Origin: DATCSE01 sp036568605
Lineage (GTDB): Bacteria; Pseudomonadota; Gammaproteobacteria; Burkholderiales; Burkholderiaceae_C
Reading direction: 5' to 3'
NCBI GenBank assembly: GCA_036568605.1
Contig: DATCSE010000468.1
Span: forward strand, 1 to 21,155
Length of the DNA stretch: 21,155 nucleotides
Shown: piece by piece, positions 15,367-21,155 of the stretch
How the letters are laid out: each line of letters opens with the position of its first letter
How positions within the stretch are numbered: the first letter of the stretch is position 1
The notes under the pieces: model-generated
What the model was told of the DNA's origin: nothing
Database searches by the model: none
Seen by the model: only the letters and a program-made list of their open reading frames with translations
Position numbers and translations under genes: made by a program

Positions 15367-15818
15367 AGATCCTTGGCCATCCGCACGCCGGGCTCGACAC
15401 CCTGGTAGTAGCCGGGCACCCGTTGCACCTCGACATACCCGAGCCTGCGATAGAACGCGCGCGCCTGCAGATTGCCGGCGCGCGCTTCGAGGTACACCTG
15501 GCCGACGCCCGATACCAACGCCGCCTTCTCGAGCCAGGTGACCAGCGCCGAGCCGACGCCGCGGCGGCGATCGACGGGGTCCACTGCGAGCAGCAGCAGG
15601 TGCGCCTCGTCGTCGTGATAACGCATGATGCCGAAGCCGGCCAGGTGCTGCGCGTCGAGCGCGACGACGACGTTGGTGTGCACGTCGGCGATGCTGCGCA
15701 GCACGCGCCGCGGCGTCCAGCTCCAGCCCAGACCGCGTTCGATCAGGTCGCGCGACATCGCGGCGATCGCCGCCGAGTCGGCACGGGTCGCGAGGCGCAG
15801 TGTCAGATGGTCGATCAT
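15330..15818 (-). CDS. GNAT-family N-acetyltransferase (RimI-like)
   Basis: A cytosolic acetyltransferase of 162 residues. It shows the GNAT fold order: LRLATRADSAAIAAM, a beta-4 strand LLLLAVDPVDRRRGVGSALV with the acetyl-CoA pyrophosphate-binding loop RRRGVG, and the closing YLEARAGNLQARAFYRRLGY, VEVQRVPGYYQG motif. The last part resembles RimI and other protein N-alpha-acetyltransferases, but the substrate cannot be settled from sequence. The gene begins 34 nt after the lipoprotein gene and overlaps the possible start of the exported DUF4440-like gene, suggesting a three-gene minus-strand operon. Confidence 0.88.
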   Translation of the reverse strand: MIDHLTLRLATRADSAAIAAMSRDLIERGLGWSWTPRRVLRSIADVHTNVVVALDAQHLAGFGIMRYHDDEAHLLLLAVDPVDRRRGVGSALVTWLEKAALVSGVGQVYLEARAGNLQARAFYRRLGYVEVQRVPGYYQGVEPGVRMAKDLWLARGLTEDFT

Positions 15819-15852
15819 CGGAGTGCGCCGTGGCTGGGATCTCGCGTCGCGG

Positions 15853-16308
15853 CTACTTGACGCTGACCGTGAAACTCACGGACTGCGCCGCGGGTTGCAG
15901 GTCGCGCGGCCGGCGGAAGTCGAATTTCAGCGTCGTCGTGCCGGCGCCCAGCGGCTTGAAACGGAACACTTCGACGCCGGCGGCCTGGCCGATGTTCGAG
16001 ACCAGGCCCTCGCGCTCGAATGCGCGCGGGCCGTCCTGCGCGAGTACGCCGGGCGCCATCTCGACCAGTGCCCACTCGCGCCCGTCGGTAACCTCGGTTG
16101 CAAGGCGCACGCGCAGCTCCTGATCGCGGCGCAGATCGACGGCGCCGGCGCTGCCGTTGGTCAGCGTGACGACGTGGCCGCCGGTATCGACCTTGCGCGC
16201 CCGCTCCTCGGGCGTTGCGCAAGCCGCGAGCGTCATCGAAACCGCCGCCGCGAGCACGAGGGTACGCGTGATGCGTGTGCCTGGCCGCGTGAATCGCAAG
16301 GGAAGCAT
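15853..16308 (-). CDS. Small lipoprotein, possible I42 (chagasin-like) protease inhibitor
   Basis: A 151-residue lipoprotein: RFTRPGTRITRTLVLAAAVS, then lipobox LAAC with Cys near residue 28. The mature part is beta-rich. DGREWALVEMAPGVL stands where I42 inhibitors carry an NPTTGYxW loop, and GTTTLKFDFRRPRDLQP...FTVSVK resembles their closing GxxxLxLxYxRPW segment. The first loop is degenerate, so cysteine protease inhibition is only possible; an unassigned beta-sandwich lipoprotein is the alternative. ATG 16308 is the start that gives a normal lipoprotein signal; the frame extends upstream without sense. It is divergent from the DUF1289 gene across 102 nt. Confidence 0.72.
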   Translation of the reverse strand: MLPLRFTRPGTRITRTLVLAAAVSMTLAACATPEERARKVDTGGHVVTLTNGSAGAVDLRRDQELRVRLATEVTDGREWALVEMAPGVLAQDGPRAFEREGLVSNIGQAAGVEVFRFKPLGAGTTTLKFDFRRPRDLQPAAQSVSFTVSVK

Positions 16309-16410
16309 GAGTTGTTGTATCGGAACGTGTGCGAGCGTCTGGCCCTCATCGCCGGGTCGACAGCGTATCAAAGTTCGGGGCGTTATCCTTGCCACCCTTC
16401 CCGAAAGCCC

Positions 16411-16902
16411 ATGGCCGCGCTGCACATCACCGACATCGAGTCCGCCATCAACTGGTGGCGCGAGCGTTCGCCGTCGCCCGACGGCATCACCGCCTGCCCC
16501 GAGGTTCGCGCGCTCGGGACGGTGTATGCGCTGATGGTCTACTACCACGAGAGCGAGTGCGACGAGGACACGATGCCCGCCGCCGCGCGCGACGCCTGGC
16601 TCGCCTGGTACTCGAGCACGCCGGATGCGCCGTGCATCGCGATCTGCTCGACCAGCCAGGGCGATGACCTCTGCAAAGGCTGCGGACGCACCTTCGACGA
16701 GGTGCAGCGCTGGCCGACGATGTCCCCGGCCGAGAAGCGCGCGACCTGGCGCCGCATCACGATGGAAGCGACCGCGTGGCGCTTCAACCGCTATGCGGAG
16801 CGCGCGCACGACACCGGCGCCGCCGGCGCGCCCGCACCCGCCGACGCCCCCTCACCGCCCTCCGGCCAAGCCGACCCGGCGCCGCGCGAGGCCGCGCGCT
16901 AG
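16411..16902 (+). CDS. DUF3717-DUF1289 protein
   Basis: A 163-residue cytosolic protein with two joined domains. Residues about 5-42 (ITDIESAINWWRERSPSPDG, then EVRALGTVYALMVYY) match the DUF3717 pattern of Burkholderiales. Residues about 70-130 match DUF1289, a small Cys motif domain: CIAICSTSQGDDLCKGCGRT, then EVQRWPTMSPAEKRATWRRI. The Cys spacing CxxxC...CxxC suggests metal binding. The C-terminal tail is Ala/Pro-rich. The function is not known. The ATG at 16411 follows the last residues without sense in this frame and fits the family start. Its TAG stop directly abuts the ATG of the MATE gene, indicating translational coupling. Confidence 0.85.
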   Translation: MAALHITDIESAINWWRERSPSPDGITACPEVRALGTVYALMVYYHESECDEDTMPAAARDAWLAWYSSTPDAPCIAICSTSQGDDLCKGCGRTFDEVQRWPTMSPAEKRATWRRITMEATAWRFNRYAERAHDTGAAGAPAPADAPSPPSGQADPAPREAAR

Positions 16903-18384
16903 ATGCCGGCGGTCGATGCAACGCCGCGGCCGCAGGGCCGCCGCTGGCGCGACAGCGTGCGCCGCATCGCGCCGCTCGCGTGGCCGGTGCTGGTCGGCCA
17001 GGTCGCGGTGCTGCTGTTCACGACCATCGACACGATCCTGGTCGCCCGCTATTCGGCGGTCGACCTGGCCGCGCTCGCGATCGGCAGCTCGGCCTACGTC
17101 ACGATCTTCGTCGGCCTGATGGGCGTGGTGCTCGCGGTCGCGCCGATTGCCGGCCAGCTGTTCGGTGCCGGCCGGCTGCACGACTGCGGTCGCGAGCTGC
17201 AGCAGGCCATGTGGCTGGCGCTGGCGCTGTCAGTGCCGGGCTGCGCGCTGCTGCTGTTTCCCGAGCCGTTCCTGATCCTGTCGCGCGCGCAGGCCGACGT
17301 CGGCGAGAAGGTCCGCCTGCACCTGATCGGGCTCGCGTTCGCGCTGCCGCCGGCGCTGCTGTTCACGGCATTCCGAGGCTTCAACACCGCGGTGTCGCGG
17401 CCCAAGGCCGTGATGGCGTTGCAGGTCGCCGCGCTGCTGCTGAAGGCGCCGCTGACCGCACTGCTGGTCTTCGGCTGGAACACGGACGCGGCCGACGCCC
17501 CCTGGCGGTTGCCCGCGCTCGGCGCGCCGGGGTGCGGCTTCGCGACCGCGATCGTGATGGTGCTGCAGATGCTGGCCGCGTGGCTCGTGCTGAAGCGCGA
17601 TCGTTTCTATGCGCAGTTCGGGCTGCAACGCGGCGCGGACGGCCTCGACGCCGAGATCGCCCGCGGGCTGGGCCGGCCCGACCGCGCGCGGCTGGCCGCC
17701 TTGCTGCGGCTGGGCGTGCCGATGGGCCTGTCGATCGCGATCGAGGTCACCGGCTTCACGTTCATGGCGTTTTTCATCTCGCGCATCGGCGCGACGCCGG
17801 TCGCCGGGCACCAGGTCGCGGTCAACACGGTGTCGCTGATGTTCATGGTGCCGCTGGCGATCGCGAACGCGTCCAGCACGCTGGTCGCGCAGCGCGTCGG
17901 CGCGAACGACTGGGCCGATGCGCGGCGCATCGGCTGGCACGGGCTCGAGGTCGGCGTGCTGATCGCCGCGGCAATGGGCGCCGCCGTCTACGTGCTGCGC
18001 GAGCAGATCGTGCGGCTGTACACGCACGATGCCGTCATCATCGGCGCCGCGGTGCCGCTGCTCGCCTGGGTCGCGGTGTTCCACATCGCCGATGCGGCCC
18101 AGACCGTGGCGGCGTTCGTGCTGCGCGCGTACCGGCATGCGACCGCGCCGCTGGTCATCTACGCGCTGGCGATATGGGGTGTCGGACTCGGCGGCGGGTA
18201 CTGGCTCGCGTTCGGGCTCGGCGACACGAGCCCCGAACCGCTGCGCGGCGCACGCGGCTTCTGGTCGGCCGCGACGCTGGGGCTGATCTTCGCGGGCAGC
18301 GGGATGAGCCTGTTCCTGCTCGCGCTGCTGCGCCGGCAGCGGCGCGAAGCGCTGTCCGGCGGTTCGTCGGTCCAGGCGTCTTGA
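16903..18384 (+). CDS. MATE family multidrug/toxin efflux transporter
   Basis: An inner-membrane transporter of 493 residues with about twelve hydrophobic spans in two halves. Family features include IAPLAWPVLVGQVAVLLFTT with TIDTILVARYSAVDLAALAI, the AFRGFNTAVSRPKAVM loop, the second-half IEVTGFTFMAFFISRIGATP, VAGHQVAVNTVSLMFMVPLA and SSTLVAQRVGAND. It most resembles NorM-type Na+- or H+-coupled drug exporters. The substrate is not predictable. Its ATG immediately follows the TAG of the DUF1289 gene. It ends 13 nt from the convergent kinase gene. Confidence 0.92.
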   Translation: MPAVDATPRPQGRRWRDSVRRIAPLAWPVLVGQVAVLLFTTIDTILVARYSAVDLAALAIGSSAYVTIFVGLMGVVLAVAPIAGQLFGAGRLHDCGRELQQAMWLALALSVPGCALLLFPEPFLILSRAQADVGEKVRLHLIGLAFALPPALLFTAFRGFNTAVSRPKAVMALQVAALLLKAPLTALLVFGWNTDAADAPWRLPALGAPGCGFATAIVMVLQMLAAWLVLKRDRFYAQFGLQRGADGLDAEIARGLGRPDRARLAALLRLGVPMGLSIAIEVTGFTFMAFFISRIGATPVAGHQVAVNTVSLMFMVPLAIANASSTLVAQRVGANDWADARRIGWHGLEVGVLIAAAMGAAVYVLREQIVRLYTHDAVIIGAAVPLLAWVAVFHIADAAQTVAAFVLRAYRHATAPLVIYALAIWGVGLGGGYWLAFGLGDTSPEPLRGARGFWSAATLGLIFAGSGMSLFLLALLRRQRREALSGGSSVQAS

Positions 18385-18397
18385 GCTGGCGCGGCTG

Positions 18398-20032
18398 TCA
18401 GGCCAACGCCGGCAACGCGAGCACGAAGCAGCTGCCGCCGCCCTCGCGTGCCTCGCAGCGCGCTTGGCCGCCGTGCCGCTCGGCGATCTGCTTCACGAGG
18501 CTCAGCCCCAATCCGACGCCGCCGGCCTGCTCGGCATGCCCGGGCAGGCGGAAGAACGGCTCGAAGATGCGTTCGCGCATCGCCTCGGGCACGCCCGGGC
18601 CGCGGTCGCAGACGCGCACCAGCGCGCGGTCGGCATGGCGCTCCAGCAGCACGCTGACCTGATCGCCGCCGTAGCGGCGCGCGTTCTCGAGCAGGTTGCG
18701 CAGCGCGCGGCGCAGCAGCCGCTCGTCGCCGTTGACCGCCAGCGCGGTGCCGCTGTCCGAGCCCTCGACACCGGCGTCGACCCGCGCCGCCTCCTCGGCA
18801 GCGAGGGCGATCAGATCCACCGGCTCGTGGCGCTCGAGCGTCTTCGTCGCATCGAGCCGGCTCGCGAGCAGAACTTCCTCGACGAGCGCATCGAGCTCCG
18901 CGACGTTGGTGTCGATCTCGTGCTTCAGCTGTTCGCGGCGTGCCGGCGCGGCGTCTTGCAGCATCGACACGGCCATCTTCATGCGCGCGAGCGGCGAGCG
19001 CAATTCGTGGCTCGCGTTCGCGAGCAGCGAGCGGTGCGAATGCACCAGCGCTTCGACGCGCGCCGCCGCGATGTTGAAGCTGTTGGCCACCGCCGCGACC
19101 TCGTCGCGCCCGGTCACCGCAACGCGGTAGTTGAGTTGCCCGGCCCCGAAACGCTCGACGCCTTGCTTCAGCGACTCGAGTCGGCGCGTCAGCCGCCGCA
19201 CGACCGGGTAGGCGCCGACCGCGACCGCGAAGAACAGCAGGACCAGCACGATGGCCAGCCCGACACCGCCTTGCCAGGGCAGCGGCAGGAACGGCAGGAA
19301 CGGGTCGAAGCGCACGAAGTTGGGCGCGCCGCCCTCCGGCCCGCCAGCCGAGAAGCGGAACTCGTCTGGGCTGCCGCCGAAACCGAGCCGCACGCCGGGC
19401 GGCGGCCCGTAGTCCGGCCCGCCGATGCCGATCTGCATGTGGCCGCCCTCGCCCAGTGCATGGGCACTGAACTGCGGCCGCAACGGCGGCGGCCCGGCCG
19501 GCAGCAGATCGCTGGCGGCGTGGGCCGGCGGCTGCGGCGGCGGTTGCGGCGACCGGTCGTCGCGCTCGTTGCGGAAGCCGACCTGCGGCCCCTCGACGAC
19601 CCGGGCCTCGCCCAAGCCTCGGCGCACCACCTCGCCGGTCACGCGCAGGCGGCCCGGCCGCATGATCCACAGCGTGCGGCCGTCCTCCAGCTTGACCGCC
19701 AGCGCCGACGACCCGAAGCCGTCGGCCATGCGCCGCGCGAACGATTCGGATTGCTCGATGCGCACGCCGTTGGCGCCATCGAGCGCGAGCGGCAGGCGCA
19801 GCCGCTGCGCCCATTCGCGCACCCCCGCCGCCTGGTCCGCGAGCGGCGCATCGGCGCGCGGCAGCGACCGCTGGATCAGCAGCGCCCACGCCCCCATGCG
19901 CTCGGTGATCACGGCCTCGGCGCGTACCCGTTCCTGCTCGATGTGGCGCTGGAATACCCAGGCCGACGCGGCCGCGAACAGCGCCAACGTCACCACGACG
20001 GTGATGTAGATGCGCAGGTACAGGCTTTTCAT
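18398..20032 (-). CDS. Sensor histidine kinase with a Pro/Gly-rich periplasmic domain (CpxA/RstB-like)
   Basis: A membrane kinase of 544 residues. There is a first membrane span at about 7-27 (IYITVVVTLALFAAASAWVF) and a long periplasmic region of about 225 residues. That region ends in low-complexity Pro and Gly stretches (QPPPQPPAHA, GGPDYGPPPGVRLGFGG). A second span lies at 256-278, then HAMP. HisKA is LLANASHELRSPLARMK with His342. The ATPase has LRRALRNLLENARRYGG (N box), VCDRGPGVPE (G1) and FRLPGHAEQAGGVGLGLSLV (G2). No receiver domain is attached. It lies 45 nt downstream of its cognate OmpR-type regulator gene, and a Spy/CpxP-like gene comes before that, suggesting envelope or metal stress sensing. 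The exact stimulus is unknown. Confidence 0.93.
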   Translation of the reverse strand: MKSLYLRIYITVVVTLALFAAASAWVFQRHIEQERVRAEAVITERMGAWALLIQRSLPRADAPLADQAAGVREWAQRLRLPLALDGANGVRIEQSESFARRMADGFGSSALAVKLEDGRTLWIMRPGRLRVTGEVVRRGLGEARVVEGPQVGFRNERDDRSPQPPPQPPAHAASDLLPAGPPPLRPQFSAHALGEGGHMQIGIGGPDYGPPPGVRLGFGGSPDEFRFSAGGPEGGAPNFVRFDPFLPFLPLPWQGGVGLAIVLVLLFFAVAVGAYPVVRRLTRRLESLKQGVERFGAGQLNYRVAVTGRDEVAAVANSFNIAAARVEALVHSHRSLLANASHELRSPLARMKMAVSMLQDAAPARREQLKHEIDTNVAELDALVEEVLLASRLDATKTLERHEPVDLIALAAEEAARVDAGVEGSDSGTALAVNGDERLLRRALRNLLENARRYGGDQVSVLLERHADRALVRVCDRGPGVPEAMRERIFEPFFRLPGHAEQAGGVGLGLSLVKQIAERHGGQARCEAREGGGSCFVLALPALA

Positions 20033-20077
20033 GCCTGGATCATGCCCTGCGCCGCGCGGGCGCGGGCAGCGTGGCCA

Positions 20078-20797
20078 TCACTCGGGTGACTCGTCGGCGT
20101 CCTGCTTGCGCGCGAACACATAACCGGCGCCGCGAACGGTCAGCACGCGGCGCGGCAGCTTCGGGTCGTCCTCGATCACCGCGCGGATGCGCGAGATGTG
20201 CACGTCGATCGAACGGTCGAAGGCCTCGAGCGGGTGACCTTTCAACGAGTCCATGATCTGGTCGCGCGAGAGCACGCGGCCGGGGCTTTGCGCGAGCACG
20301 ACCAGCAGATCGAACTGATGTCCGGTGAGGTCGCAGATCTTGCCGTCCAGGCGCGCGACGCGCGCGCCCAGATCCACCTCGAGACGGCCGAAGCGCAGCA
20401 CGTCGTCGTTCGCCGGCTGCGGCTGGGCACGGCGCAGCAGCGCCTTCACGCGCGCCAGCAGCTCGCGCGGCTCGAACGGCTTGGGCAGGTAGTCATCGGC
20501 ACCGAGCTCGAGGCCGACGATGCGGTCCATGGGCTCGCCGCGCGCCGTCAGCATCAGCAGCGGCAGGTGGCGCGTGCGCGAGTCGGCGCGGATTTCGCGG
20601 CACAGGTCCAAGCCGTCGCCGTCGGGCAGCATCAGGTCCAGCACCAACGTGTCGTAGCTCTGCGCGCCACCGAGGCGCTCGCGCGCGGCCGCGAGCGAGC
20701 CGGCGGTTTCGACGTCGAAGCCGGAGTGGCGCAGGTAGTCGCCGACCATGGAGGACAACCGAGCGTCGTCGTCGATCAGCAGAAGGCGTGGGTTCAT
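20078..20797 (-). CDS. OmpR-family response regulator
   Basis: A 239-residue DNA-binding regulator, partner of the kinase downstream. Receiver: LLLIDDDARLSSMV (acidic pair), acceptor Asp54 in VLDLMLPDG, LTARGEPMDRIVGLELGADD, and Lys in YLPKPFEPRELLARV. Winged helix: LRFGRLEVDLGARVARLDGK, LTGHQFDLLVVLAQSPGRVL, SRDQIMDSLKG, DRSIDVHISRIRAVIEDDP and the closing TVRGAGYVFAR. The ATG at 20797 gives the normal receiver start. The frame is also open to an ATG at 20899 that overlaps the stop of the Spy-like gene (ATGA) and would add 34 residues. Neither start has a good ribosome site. Confidence 0.94.
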   Translation of the reverse strand: MNPRLLLIDDDARLSSMVGDYLRHSGFDVETAGSLAAARERLGGAQSYDTLVLDLMLPDGDGLDLCREIRADSRTRHLPLLMLTARGEPMDRIVGLELGADDYLPKPFEPRELLARVKALLRRAQPQPANDDVLRFGRLEVDLGARVARLDGKICDLTGHQFDLLVVLAQSPGRVLSRDQIMDSLKGHPLEAFDRSIDVHISRIRAVIEDDPKLPRRVLTVRGAGYVFARKQDADESPE

Positions 20798-20895
20798 CGA
20801 CTGTGCATTGTGCGCCGCCCCGGACGGCAAGGTAGCACCTTGCAGCGCCATCGCCGCAAGTCCGCTGGCCGGCGCCAGCCATGCCTTGCTGCCGA

Positions 20896-21155
20896 TCATG
20901 ACCTCGGCGCCGAGCCGGCGTGATCGCGCTGAATGCGCTGCATGCGGTCCTGCATCGCCGCCTCGTGCTGGCGGACGCGCTCGCCGAGCTTCGCGCGCTG
21001 GTCGGGGGTGAGCACGCGGCTGACGTCCAGCATCGCCTGCAGCACGCGGCGGCTCGCCTGGTCGTGCTGCTGTTCCATCTGCTGGCGCAGCGCCTCGGCG
21101 GCGTTCGCGTCCACCGTCGGCGCCGAGAAGATCTGCAGGCTGCGCTCGTGCAGGC
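20896..21155 (-). CDS. Spy/CpxP-like periplasmic protein (C-terminal part, cut by window edge)
   Basis: The frame is open to the right edge, giving 85 C-terminal residues of a Glu-, Gln-, Arg- and Ala-rich helical protein. It contains EALRQQMEQQHDQASRRVLQ and the LTxxQ motif typical of Spy and CpxP (VLTPDQRAKLGERVRQHEAA). Spy is a periplasmic chaperone and CpxP an accessory repressor of the Cpx kinase; both lie under two-component control. The signal peptide would be outside the window. Its stop is 98 nt before the regulator's likely start, consistent with one operon with the regulator and kinase. Confidence 0.78.
   Translation of the reverse strand, partial: LHERSLQIFSAPTVDANAAEALRQQMEQQHDQASRRVLQAMLDVSRVLTPDQRAKLGERVRQHEAAMQDRMQRIQRDHAGSAPRS

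Noticed and set aside
1..21155. CRISPR arrays, tRNA or rRNA genes, IS elements, prophage genes
   Set aside because: No regularly spaced repeats, cloverleaf-like sequence, transposase or phage-type coding region was seen while reading both strands.

Overview
The window is high-GC DNA from a motile Gram-negative bacterium, most likely a betaproteobacterium of the order Burkholderiales. This placement is inferred from the flgA/flgM/flgN unit set divergently from flgBCDEF, a DUF3717-DUF1289 type zinc protein, a Spy/CpxP-like protein beside an OmpR/histidine kinase pair, and codon use with almost only G/C in third positions. No rRNA, tRNA, CRISPR array, integrase or transposase gene was seen.

Layout: (1) 1-1963, minus strand: flgI (cut by the left edge), flgH and flgG, encoding the P ring, L ring and distal rod. 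flgH carries a dispersed palindromic repeat inside its signal-peptide region. (2) 1964-9224: about 7.3 kb that separates flgG from flgF. It holds a large MHYT-GAF hybrid histidine kinase (minus), a divergent 1064-residue zinc-ribbon/adenylate cyclase/ATPase/TPR protein (plus), and a secreted DUF11-like protein (minus) whose 3' end overlaps the cyclase gene. (3) 9225-12812, minus strand: flgF, flgE, flgD, flgC, flgB in the usual order (read right to left). (4) 12962-14736, plus strand: flgA, flgM and a probable flgN. flgM has a near-perfect sigma-28 (FliA) promoter, and a candidate activator palindrome lies between flgB and flgA. (5) 14752-16308, minus strand: a SnoaL/DUF4440-like exported protein, a RimI-like acetyltransferase and a small lipoprotein resembling I42 (chagasin-like) inhibitors. 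(6) 16411-18384, plus strand: a DUF3717-DUF1289 protein abutting a MATE transporter gene. (7) 18398-21155, minus strand: a histidine kinase with an unusual proline/glycine-rich periplasmic region, its OmpR-type regulator, and a Spy/CpxP-like protein cut by the right edge.

How it works together: flgBCDEFGHI build the rod, hook and rings. FlgA chaperones P-ring assembly, FlgM is the FliA anti-sigma factor and FlgN is the probable hook-junction chaperone. The main oddity is the signalling island dividing the rod/hook genes from the distal rod and ring genes. The MHYT kinase lies directly upstream of flgG on the same strand, so flgGHI may be transcribed with it. The right-hand kinase/regulator/Spy-like set looks like an envelope or metal stress system. 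Every function is read from motifs and gene order; no database search was run.
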